Notes under the pieces: model-generated
What the model was told of the DNA's origin: nothing
Seen by the model: the letters and a program-made list of their open reading frames with translations, nothing else
Databases searched by the model: none
Made by a program: the position numbers and the translations under genes
Assembly (NCBI RefSeq): GCF_002159535.1
Contig: NZ_NFIU01000003.1
Coordinates: 62,001 to 126,000 of the forward strand
DNA length: 64,000 nt
Source of the DNA: Olsenella sp. An290
Lineage (GTDB): Bacteria > Actinomycetota > Coriobacteriia > Coriobacteriales > Atopobiaceae
Reading direction: 5' to 3'
Shown here: piece after piece, positions 1 through 7,587 of the stretch
How positions within the stretch are numbered: the stretch's first letter is position 1
Layout: the number at the start of each line of letters is the position of its first letter

Positions 1-903
1 GACGTCGATGCGCTTGGCGGCGTGTGGGAGTGCCTGGTCAACCCCGGCAAGCGCCTGCGCCAGCCGGGCACCGTGATCGAGTACCGCGCGGGCGGCCTCC
101 ACGCGCCGGAGTCGGCGCCGGTGGTGCTCACCGGTGAGATCGTCGACTTCGTCGAGGGCAGCAAGGGCGGCCGGCTCGTGCGCTTCTCGCCGGCGGGGGA
201 GAGGGCCGACGGCACGCCGCGCACGCTCGACGAGGCCATCCACGCGGCCGGCCACGTGCCGCTGCCCCCCTACATCACGCAGTACGAGGGCGACCCCGAG
301 AAGTACCAGACGGTCTACGCCATGACGGAGGAGCACTCCGCCGCGGCGCCCACGGCCGGGCTCCACTTCACGCCCGAGCTCATCGAGCGGATCCGCGAGA
401 GGGGCGTGGGCTGGGCGACGGTCGAGCTCGAGGTGGGGATAGACACCTTCCGCCTGGTCACGGAGGACGACCCGACCCAGCACGTCATGCACACCGAGCG
501 CTACCACGTCTCCCGGGAGGTCGTCGACGCGATCCACGCCACCAAGGCGGCGGGCCACCGCGTGATCGCCGTGGGCACGACCTCGGTCCGTTCGCTCGAG
601 AGCGCGTGGGACCCGGACGCCGCGCCGAGCGTGCCGCCCGTGGCCGCGCGCCGCTTCGAGGCCGCGGCCGGCACCGGTGACGTCGTCGCGCGCGAGAACG
701 CCACCACGAACCTCTACCTCATGCCGGGGTCGGACTTCCACGTGGTGGACGCCATGATCACGAACTTCCACGTGCCGCGCTCCACGCTCATGATGCTCGT
801 CTCGGCCTTCGCCACGCGCGACCAGATCATGGCCGCCTACGCCGCCGCGATCGAGGAGCGCTATCGCTTCCTCTCCTTCGGCGACGCGATGCTCATCGTG
901 TAG
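1..903 (+). CDS. queA: S-adenosylmethionine:tRNA ribosyltransferase-isomerase QueA (5' truncated by window edge)
   Basis: QueA transfers and isomerises the ribosyl group of S-adenosylmethionine onto the 7-aminomethyl-7-deazaguanine base in tRNA, giving epoxyqueuosine. The reading frame is open from base 1, so the N-terminus lies outside the window; 300 residues are visible, against about 340 in complete family members. Family hallmarks are the ECLVNPGKRL motif at the start, the PPYI..YEGD segment, AAPTAGLHFT near the middle, and the C-terminal MITNFHVPRSTLMMLVSAF block. It ends 17 bases from the convergent stop of the coiled-coil gene. tgt, the enzyme that inserts the queuosine precursor base, lies 2 kb downstream on the same strand, so two queuosine-pathway genes are neighbours but are not in one operon. 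Identification is secure; only the start is unseen. Confidence 0.96.
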   Translation, partial: DVDALGGVWECLVNPGKRLRQPGTVIEYRAGGLHAPESAPVVLTGEIVDFVEGSKGGRLVRFSPAGERADGTPRTLDEAIHAAGHVPLPPYITQYEGDPEKYQTVYAMTEEHSAAAPTAGLHFTPELIERIRERGVGWATVELEVGIDTFRLVTEDDPTQHVMHTERYHVSREVVDAIHATKAAGHRVIAVGTTSVRSLESAWDPDAAPSVPPVAARRFEAAAGTGDVVARENATTNLYLMPGSDFHVVDAMITNFHVPRSTLMMLVSAFATRDQIMAAYAAAIEERYRFLSFGDAMLIV

Positions 904-920
904 CCGCGCCCGCAGGCCCC

Positions 921-2156
921 CTAGCGCGTGGCGAGAAGGACCACCACGAGCACGAGAAGCGCCAGCGCAAGGACGATGACGGCGCCAAAGACGACGCGCT
1001 CGCGGCGCGTGCGGGCGCGCAGGTCGCGCTCGGCCTGGGCGAGCCCCTCGACGACCCCCTCCTGCCGGGAGACCTCGAGCCTTTTGCCCTCGACGCTTCC
1101 CCTCAGCCGCTCGGTCTCCTCGGGCGTCGCGTGGACGTCCTCGGCCTCGTCGAGCAGGGCCTGGGCCTGGTCGTGGCGCTCGGCGGCCTCGTCGTGGTCG
1201 GCCTTTGCCTCGTCGGCCCGCGTCCTGAGCTCGGCTATGCGCTCCTCGAGCGAGCGCTCCTCGGCGCGGTCGCGCTCGACCATCGCCTCGTACTCCTGAC
1301 GGTGGGCCTCGTACTCCCGACGGGCCTCCTCGGCCTCGCGCTGGGCGCTCTCGAGCGACTTGTTCTGCGTCCAGAGGTGCGTCTGCGCCGCGTCGACGGC
1401 CGCCTGCGCCTCGCGCGTGGCAACGCCCACCTCGGCCCGCGCCGACTCGACGTGGGCAAGCTCGGCGGCGACCTCGCTCTGGAGCTGCGCGAAGGCGCTG
1501 CCGCCCCCCTCGCGCGTGCGGCTGAGCTCGTCCTGCGCCCTGCGCAGGCGCGCCTGGGAGCTGTCGACGGCGCGGTTGGCCGCGGCGATGCTCTGCTCTC
1601 GGCGGTCGGTCGCGCTGCGGACCTGCCCCTCGGCGGTCTTGACCGCCCGCCTGGCCTCGGCGACCACCCGCGTCGCGTCATCGAGCCGGCCGCGGGCCCC
1701 CTCGGTGAGGCGGCGATAGGGCCGCTGCTCGCGCTCGTGGCTCTCGCGCATGAGCTCGAGCTCCTTGGAGGCGCTCGCCGCCTCGCCCTCGAGCTCGTCC
1801 ACGCGGGACCTCATGGCCTCGACCTTCTCGCCCGCCTCCCGTGCGACCTGGGACTGCTCGCGCACGATCTCGTCGTAGGAGCCCTCGACCTCCTCGCGAC
1901 GGGCAAGGACGCGCTCCTCCTCCTCGAGCGCGTCGAGCATCGCGCGCAGCGTCCCGCGCGCCCCCGCGTGGCGCCGGGCCGCCTCGTGAACGCTCCTCAC
2001 GGCCGTGAGGCCGCTCATGAAGGTCTCCGCCGCGCCGCTTGCCGCCCCGCGCGCCGCGTCGAGGACGTCCGTGCCTCCCGCACCCGCCTCGGACGGACCG
2101 TTTGCCCCCTTGTCGCGCCGCTCGTCGACGAATTCGTCCCCTCGTGGCTCGCCCAT
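921..2156 (-). CDS. C-terminally membrane-anchored coiled-coil protein, function unknown
   Basis: This is a 411-residue protein made almost entirely of charged, Ala/Glu/Arg-rich heptad-like sequence, consistent with a long coiled coil from about residue 60 to 380. A single hydrophobic segment (VVFGAVIVLALALLVLVVVL) sits at the extreme C-terminus and is followed by only a few residues, as in a tail-anchored membrane protein with its body in the cytoplasm. I chose the start at MGEPRGDEF because AGGAG lies just upstream on the minus strand; the open frame extends further but has no good ribosome site. It is convergent with queA and divergent from ptsH. I recognise no enzymatic motif. Coiled-coil scores are inflated by GC-rich composition, so homology claims should be cautious. 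Possible roles are in cell division or envelope scaffolding, but nothing in the sequence shows this. Confidence 0.75.
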   Translation of the reverse strand: MGEPRGDEFVDERRDKGANGPSEAGAGGTDVLDAARGAASGAAETFMSGLTAVRSVHEAARRHAGARGTLRAMLDALEEEERVLARREEVEGSYDEIVREQSQVAREAGEKVEAMRSRVDELEGEAASASKELELMRESHEREQRPYRRLTEGARGRLDDATRVVAEARRAVKTAEGQVRSATDRREQSIAAANRAVDSSQARLRRAQDELSRTREGGGSAFAQLQSEVAAELAHVESARAEVGVATREAQAAVDAAQTHLWTQNKSLESAQREAEEARREYEAHRQEYEAMVERDRAEERSLEERIAELRTRADEAKADHDEAAERHDQAQALLDEAEDVHATPEETERLRGSVEGKRLEVSRQEGVVEGLAQAERDLRARTRRERVVFGAVIVLALALLVLVVVLLATR

Positions 2157-2379
2157 GCCAGCTCCTCTCATATTTACGCAGCTCAGGGGTCCCGTCATAC
2201 AGGTCCTCGGAGCCGTGTTCCCCCGGCCTGCGCGCGTCCGCTTATCGCCTGAGTTCATACGTTCGGCCAGAACGCGCGTGTCAATCTGTTCCACGTTTGC
2301 TAGGATAGGCGATGTGGTTTTTCGGGGGATGCAGATATTCCCCGTCCGTTTGGGAATTTCTGGAAAGGGAGTCCGCAAC

Positions 2380-2652
2380 ATGGTTTCTAAGCAGACGAGC
2401 ATCATCAACGCCACCGGCCTTCACGCCCGCCCCGCGTCCGTCTTCGTGACCGAGGCCAAGAAGTACCAGTGCAACGTCACCATCAAGAACGTCGACAAGG
2501 ACTCCGCGCCCGTCAACGCCAAGTCCATCATGATGATTCTGGCCGCCGGCCTCGGCACCGGCACCAAGGTCGAGATTGCCTGCGACGGCGCCGACGAGCA
2601 GGAGGCCCTGGACGCCCTCATCGCCCTCATCGACTCCGGCTTCGGCGAGTAG
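2380..2652 (+). CDS. ptsH: Phosphocarrier protein HPr
   Basis: HPr is the small cytoplasmic phosphocarrier of the sugar phosphotransferase system, passing phosphate from enzyme I to the sugar-specific EIIA domains. The 90-residue product has the full fold and the active-site motif GLHARPA with the phosphorylated histidine at residue 15. The NAKSIM segment places Ser49 at the position of the regulatory serine (Ser46 in Bacillus HPr) that HPr kinase modifies in Gram-positive bacteria. The start is preceded by an AAAGGGAG ribosome site; a longer in-frame extension upstream lacks one. It is monocistronic: a strong terminator follows within 40 bases and no ptsI is adjacent. No HPr kinase gene is in this window, so Ser49 regulation is inferred only. 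Confidence 0.96.
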   Translation: MVSKQTSIINATGLHARPASVFVTEAKKYQCNVTIKNVDKDSAPVNAKSIMMILAAGLGTGTKVEIACDGADEQEALDALIALIDSGFGE

Positions 2653-2687
2653 TCGAGCGGCGACGCCCCATCATTTCTCGATGGTTC

Positions 2688-2719
2688 GACCCGGCGCCCC
2701 TGCGGCGCCGGGTCCTTTT
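2688..2719 (+). terminator. Rho-independent terminator of ptsH
   Basis: A perfect 11-bp GC-rich stem (gacccggcgcc / ggcgccgggtc) with a 5-base loop is followed by CCTTTT. It lies 35 bases after the ptsH stop codon. Confidence 0.9.
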
Positions 2720-2747
2720 GTGTAGGATGGGTCATTGTTTCGACTGC

Positions 2748-2852
2748 GAGGGGCCGGCGAGAAGGACGACGAGGTCCGCCGCGCGTTCTTGCCGCGCCCT
2801 TTGCGGCAGGCCGTCCGAGCGCCGGACCTCGTCCCCCTCTCGCCGGCCCCTC
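2748..2852 (+). repeat. Long imperfect inverted repeat in the 5' region of tgt
   Basis: Bases 2748-2762 pair perfectly with 2838-2852 (15 bp), and bases 2768-2778 pair with 2823-2833 (11 bp). A small internal loop separates the two stems, and a further short hairpin (tgccgc/gcggca) sits near the apex. The structure lies between a TAGGAT-like -10 element after the ptsH terminator and the tgt start codon, so it would form in the tgt 5' leader. It has no T-tract and is not a terminator in the + direction. Confidence 0.7.
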
Positions 2853-2870
2853 ACATGAGGGAGGGCACCC

Positions 2871-4010
2871 ATGGACCAGAGCCTGTTCAAGTACGACATC
2901 CTCGCCGAGGACCCGGCGACGCACGCGCGCGCGGGCGTCCTGCACACCCCCCACGGGGACGTCCCCACGCCGATCTTCATGCCCGTGGGCACCAAGGCCA
3001 CGGTCAAGGGCCTCATGCCCTCGACCTTGCGCGAGCTCGGCACCAAGATCTTGCTCGCCAACACCTATCACCTCTCCATGCGCCCGGGCGCGGACCTCGT
3101 GGCCGAGATGGGGGGCCTCCACGGCTTCATGCGCTGGGACGGCCCCATCCTCACGGACTCCGGCGGCTTTCAGGTCTTCAGCCACGAGGAGTACTGCAAG
3201 CTTTCGCGCGACGGCGTGCGCTTCCGCGCCGTCGACTACGACGGGAAGTGGGTCTCCTGGACGCCCGAGGACAACATGGAGATCGCCCAGAAGCTCGGCG
3301 CCGACATCGTGATGCAGCTCGACCAGTGCGTGGGCTATCCGGCGCCGCGCCGCAAGGTTGAGCGTTCCGTGGAGCTCTCGAGCCTGTGGGCCGAGCGGTG
3401 CTATGCGGCCCATACCCGCCCGGACCAGGCGCTCTTTGGCATCGTCCAGGGAGGGATGCACCTCGACCTGCGCCTCAGGAGCCTGCGCCACCTCGAGGAG
3501 GCCGGCGACTTCCCGGGCTATGGCATCGGCGGCTACTCGGTGGGGGAGGACCACGAGACGATGTTCGAGACGCTCGAGCCGCTCGTCTCCGAGCACATGC
3601 CGCGGAGCAAGCCGCGCTACCTCATGGGCGTGGGCAACCCCACCACGCTCGTGCGCGCCGTCGCCTGTGGCGTGGACATGTTCGACTGCGTGCTGCCCAC
3701 GCGCACGGCGCGCACGGGCTCGGCGTTCACGAGCGAGGGGCGCCTCAACTTCCGGCACGCCCGCTTCACGCACGACGCCCGCCCGATCGACGAGGCGTGC
3801 GACTGCCCCGTCTGCGCGGGCGGGTTCAGCCGCGCCTACCTGCACCATCTCGTCCGCCAGCACGAGATGCTCGCGGGCATCCTCATCTCCCAGCACAACA
3901 TCCACTTCCTCCTCGACCTCATGCGGCGCGCCCGCGGGGCGGTGCTCGCGGGGACCTACGCGGCGTTTCTCTCCGACTGGATGGCATCGCCCGCCGCGCA
4001 GGACTGGTAG
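2871..4010 (+). CDS. tgt: tRNA-guanine transglycosylase (queuine tRNA-ribosyltransferase)
   Basis: Tgt exchanges the guanine at the wobble position of GUN-anticodon tRNAs (Tyr, His, Asn, Asp) for preQ1 in bacteria. The 379-residue product has the normal family length. It shows the DSGGFQVFS segment that holds a catalytic aspartate, VMQLDQCVGYPAPR, the GYGIGGYSVGE substrate-binding loop, DMFDCVLPTRTAR with the nucleophilic aspartate, and a C-terminal zinc site (CDCPVCAGGFSRAYLHHL). The start ATG follows a gagggcacc sequence and a long hairpin leader. queA lies upstream on the same strand, so the window holds both the insertion and later modification steps of queuosine synthesis. The C-terminus is complete. 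Confidence 0.97.
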   Translation: MDQSLFKYDILAEDPATHARAGVLHTPHGDVPTPIFMPVGTKATVKGLMPSTLRELGTKILLANTYHLSMRPGADLVAEMGGLHGFMRWDGPILTDSGGFQVFSHEEYCKLSRDGVRFRAVDYDGKWVSWTPEDNMEIAQKLGADIVMQLDQCVGYPAPRRKVERSVELSSLWAERCYAAHTRPDQALFGIVQGGMHLDLRLRSLRHLEEAGDFPGYGIGGYSVGEDHETMFETLEPLVSEHMPRSKPRYLMGVGNPTTLVRAVACGVDMFDCVLPTRTARTGSAFTSEGRLNFRHARFTHDARPIDEACDCPVCAGGFSRAYLHHLVRQHEMLAGILISQHNIHFLLDLMRRARGAVLAGTYAAFLSDWMASPAAQDW

Positions 4011-4107
4011 CGCCCGCCGCCCCCGGGCGCCGGGCGCGTCCGGGGGTTGCGCTATGATGGGTGCGATAGACAGCCGGCGCCATGCGCCCCACCCCAAAGA
4101 GGCACCC

Positions 4108-4218
4108 ATGAGAGACAGCCTGCAGGCCTGCCCGGGCACCGCCCGGAGGGCCCCCTTCCGCGGACGCCGCGCGTCCGCCCAGCCCCGCACGCCCCGCGCG
4201 CCAAGGGGCGTGCGCTAG
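4108..4218 (+). CDS. Short Arg/Pro/Ala-rich open frame directly before recJ
   Basis: This 36-codon frame begins MRDSLQACPG, is preceded by AAAGAGGC, and ends with a TAG that abuts the ATG of the recJ-helicase gene with no spacing and in the same frame. A TATGAT -10-like element lies about 55 bases upstream. recJ itself has only a distant AGGGG, so translation of this frame could set recJ expression by coupling. The composition is what random GC-rich DNA gives, so it may not be a real protein. It is listed because its position and ribosome site are suggestive. Confidence 0.3.
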   Translation: MRDSLQACPGTARRAPFRGRRASAQPRTPRAPRGVR

Positions 4219-7200
4219 ATGGCCGGGCTCGACGGCAGCCGCCGCTGGGCGGTGCTGCCCCACGACGAGGCGGCCGAGCGCGCGCTCGTCTCCGAGCTCG
4301 GGGTCCCCTCGCTCGTGGCCCGCGTGCTCGCCGCCCGCGGGCTCTCGGACCCTAAGGACTCCCGGGCCTTCATCACCCCGTCGCTCGCGCGCGACTGGTG
4401 CGACCCGCTCTGCATCCCCGGCATGGGCGAGGCGGCCGACCGCCTCGAGCGCGCGCTCGAGGCCGGCGAGACGATCGCGGTCTTCGGCGACTTCGACGTC
4501 GACGGCATGAGCTCGACCTGCCTGCTCACCCTGGCGCTGCGACGCATGGGCGCCGACGTCCACCCCTTCATCCCGCATCGCTTCGGGGAGGGCTACGGCC
4601 TCTCCCGCGAGGCGCTCGACCGCGTGCGCGCGAGCTGCGCGCCCGACCTCGTGGTGACCGTGGACAACGGCATCGCCGCGGCCCGCGAGGTGGCGTGGCT
4701 CGTGGGCGAGGGCGTCGACGTGGTGGTGACGGACCACCACGAGCCCGCCGACCTCGTCCCCGAGGGCGTCCCCGTGACGGACCCCAAGCTCTCGCCGGGG
4801 TGCCCCTCGCGCGAGCTCGCCGGCGCGGGGGTGGCCCTGAAGCTGGTCTGCGAGCTCGGGCGGCGCCGGGGCATGCCCGAGCTCTGGCTGGACTACGTTG
4901 ACGTTGCCGCCCTCGGCACGCTCTCGGACATGATGCTGCTCGCGGGGGAGAACCGCGCGCTCGTGGCCGAGGGCATCCGCCTCATGCGCCAGGGGGGCCG
5001 CCCCGGCCTCGCCGCGCTCGCCGCGACGGCGGGCACCGACATCGCGCAGGTGACGGCCGACGGCCTGCCCTTCTCGGTCATCCCCCGCCTCAACGCCGCG
5101 GGTCGCATGGGCTCGACCGACGTCGCGCTCGAGCTCCTGCTCACGGACGACCCCTCCGAGGCGATGGTGCTCGCGGGGAGGCTCGAGGCAATCAACGCCG
5201 AGCGCCGCGAGACGGAGTCGGCCCTCGCCGAGGCCGCCCTCGCCGAGGCCGAGCGCACCTACCGGGGCGGCCGCGCCGTCGTGGTGGGCGGGCGCGGCTG
5301 GCACGAGGGGGTGAAGGGCATCGTCGCCTCGCGCCTCGTGAGCCGCTTCCACGTGCCCTCGATCGTCTTCACCGTGGGCGAGGACGGCATCGCGCGCGGG
5401 TCGGGCCGCTCGGTGGGGTCGGTTGACCTCTTCCACGCCGTCGAGCAGTGCTCCGACGTCCTCGTGCGCTTTGGCGGGCATGCGGGCGCCGTGGGCGTCA
5501 CCTGCGAGGAGGCGCGGATCGACGAGTTCCGCGCGCGTCTGTCCGCCGCGCTCGACGCCCTGCCCGCCGAGCAGTTCGAGGACACGGGGGAGGTCACGGC
5601 CGTCGTGCGCCTCTCCGAGCTCACCGTGCCCTCCATCGACGCCCTCGAGCTCCTCCAGCCCTTCGGCCAGGGCAACAAGAAGCCGCTCTTCGCCGTGCGC
5701 GGCGTCACCATGCGCAACCGCGCCCGCGTCGGCGCCGACGGCGCGCACGTGCGCTTCGTGGCCACCGACGGGGCGAGCTCGGTCCCCGCGATCATGTTCC
5801 GCGCCCCCGACCCGGAGCGCACGGCATCCTGGGAGGGCGTCGTCGACCTGGTCTTCGAGGCGGTGAACGAGACCTGGCAGGGCAGGACCAAGCCCAAGCT
5901 CATGGTCAAGGACGTGCTCTTCCGCCTGCCCGACGAGCACCCCTCCTCGCCGAGCCTCGCCGACGAGCTCATGGCCCGCGAGGACGCCCGTCCCGTCCCG
6001 CCCGTCCGAGCCGACGAGGCAGACCCCGAGGAAGACCTCGTTGCCGCGGCCGGGGGCGCGCGGGCGCGCGCCCGGCTCGCGGGGCTCTCCGGGGGGGAGC
6101 TCGACCGGGTCCTTCTCGACAGGCTCATCGGGGGCCACGAGCTGCTTCCCGCTCAGGGAGAGGCGCTCGAGCGCCTCGCCGAGGGGCGGTCGTGCCTGGC
6201 CGTCATGGCAACGGGCCGGGGCAAGTCGCTGGTCTTTCACCTGCACGCCGCGCGCGAGGCGCTCGCCCGCGGCCGGGCGAGCGTCTTTGTCTACCCGCTT
6301 CGCGCCCTTGTCGCCGACCAGGCCTTCCACCTGCGCGGGGCCCTCTCGCCGCTCGGGGTCTCCGTCGAGGTCCTGACGGGGGAGACCCCCGGGACGGAGC
6401 GCGAGCGCATCCTGGGGGGCCTGCGCTCGGGCGCCGTGGACGTGGTCCTCACCACGCCGGAGTTCCTCTCCATCCACCGCGTCCGCTTTGCCGAGGCGGG
6501 CCGCATCGGGTTTCTCGCCATCGACGAGGCGCACCACGCGGGCCTGGCCCGAGCCGGCGATCGCGACGCCTATCTCGACCTCCCGCAGGTCCGCGCCGCG
6601 CTCGGCGGGCCCGTCGTCCTGGCCGCCACGGCCACGGCCGACCCCGGGGTCGCCCGCGCGATCTGCCGGCTCGCCGGGATCGGGGAGGAGGACGTCGTCG
6701 TGGACGACGCCTGCCGCGCGAACCTCCTCGTCGAGGACGGGCGGGGGCTGCGCGACCGCGAGGCCGCGCTCGTCTCCATCGTGGCCTCCGGCGAGAAGTG
6801 CGTGGTCTACGCAACCTCGCGCGACCAGGCCGTCTCCCTCGTGCGGATGCTGCGCCACCGCGTCCCCGAGCTCGCCGCGCGCACGGCCTTCTACCACGCG
6901 GGCCTCTCCCGCGAGGTCCGCGCCCGCGTCGAGCGGGCGTTCCGGGGCGACGAGCTTGCCTGCATCGTCTCCACGAGTGCCTTTGGCGAGGGGGTGAACC
7001 TTCCCGGGATTCGCCACGTGGTGCTCTGGGGGCTGCCGCTCGACCAGGTGGCCTTCAACCAGATGAGCGGCCGCGCCGGCCGCGACGGCGCGCCGGCCAC
7101 GGTCCACCTGCTCTTTGGCGCGCGCGACGTTCGCCCCGACGAGAGGATCCTGGCCGCGGCGGCCCCCACGCGCGAGGTCCTCGTCACGCTCTACCGGACG

Positions 7201-7587
7201 CTCCGCGCGCTCTGCGCCGCGGGCGGCCCCGTCGCGCTCGACGACGCGGCCATCGCCCGGGAGGCCGCGCTGCGCGACCCCTCGCTCGCGCTCGACGAGC
7301 GCGAGGTCGAGTGCGGGCTTGCGATCTTCTCGGAGCTCGGCTTTCTCTCGACGAGCGGGTGGGGCGCGACGCGTCGCATCCTCATGGAGCGCTCGCCCGC
7401 GCGCATGGAGCTCTCGCGCTCGGCGTGCTACGCGGAGGGCGTGCGCGCCAAGGCCGCCTTCGCGGCGTTCAGCTCCTGGGCGCTCTCCGCCGACGCCTCG
7501 GAGCTTCTCGCCCGCATCAACCGCCCCATCACGCCGGACTTCGGTATCATCGTGCGTGAAGGGAAGGGTGAGGCCCATGAGCGCTAA
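4219..7587 (+). CDS. recJ: RecJ single-strand exonuclease fused to a RecQ-like DEAH helicase
   Basis: Residues 1 to about 570 form a complete RecJ 5'-3' single-strand DNA exonuclease: the DHH-family motif FGDFDVDGMSS (about 89-99), the metal-binding TDHHEP (171-176), NAAGRMGS, and the DHHA1 block ending RFGGHAGAVG. After a linker, residues 620-960 form an SF2 helicase with MATGRGKS (663-670), DEAH (769-772), the ATATA motif III and the SGRAGRDG motif VI typical of RecQ-like enzymes. The 1122-residue product would couple unwinding with degradation in recombinational repair and mismatch processing. The 3' end overlaps the start of relA/spoT by 11 bases. RecJ-helicase fusions are known from some Gram-positive lineages; I am sure of the architecture, less sure which helicase subfamily this is. 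Confidence 0.93.
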   Translation: MAGLDGSRRWAVLPHDEAAERALVSELGVPSLVARVLAARGLSDPKDSRAFITPSLARDWCDPLCIPGMGEAADRLERALEAGETIAVFGDFDVDGMSSTCLLTLALRRMGADVHPFIPHRFGEGYGLSREALDRVRASCAPDLVVTVDNGIAAAREVAWLVGEGVDVVVTDHHEPADLVPEGVPVTDPKLSPGCPSRELAGAGVALKLVCELGRRRGMPELWLDYVDVAALGTLSDMMLLAGENRALVAEGIRLMRQGGRPGLAALAATAGTDIAQVTADGLPFSVIPRLNAAGRMGSTDVALELLLTDDPSEAMVLAGRLEAINAERRETESALAEAALAEAERTYRGGRAVVVGGRGWHEGVKGIVASRLVSRFHVPSIVFTVGEDGIARGSGRSVGSVDLFHAVEQCSDVLVRFGGHAGAVGVTCEEARIDEFRARLSAALDALPAEQFEDTGEVTAVVRLSELTVPSIDALELLQPFGQGNKKPLFAVRGVTMRNRARVGADGAHVRFVATDGASSVPAIMFRAPDPERTASWEGVVDLVFEAVNETWQGRTKPKLMVKDVLFRLPDEHPSSPSLADELMAREDARPVPPVRADEADPEEDLVAAAGGARARARLAGLSGGELDRVLLDRLIGGHELLPAQGEALERLAEGRSCLAVMATGRGKSLVFHLHAAREALARGRASVFVYPLRALVADQAFHLRGALSPLGVSVEVLTGETPGTERERILGGLRSGAVDVVLTTPEFLSIHRVRFAEAGRIGFLAIDEAHHAGLARAGDRDAYLDLPQVRAALGGPVVLAATATADPGVARAICRLAGIGEEDVVVDDACRANLLVEDGRGLRDREAALVSIVASGEKCVVYATSRDQAVSLVRMLRHRVPELAARTAFYHAGLSREVRARVERAFRGDELACIVSTSAFGEGVNLPGIRHVVLWGLPLDQVAFNQMSGRAGRDGAPATVHLLFGARDVRPDERILAAAAPTREVLVTLYRTLRALCAAGGPVALDDAAIAREAALRDPSLALDEREVECGLAIFSELGFLSTSGWGATRRILMERSPARMELSRSACYAEGVRAKAAFAAFSSWALSADASELLARINRPITPDFGIIVREGKGEAHER

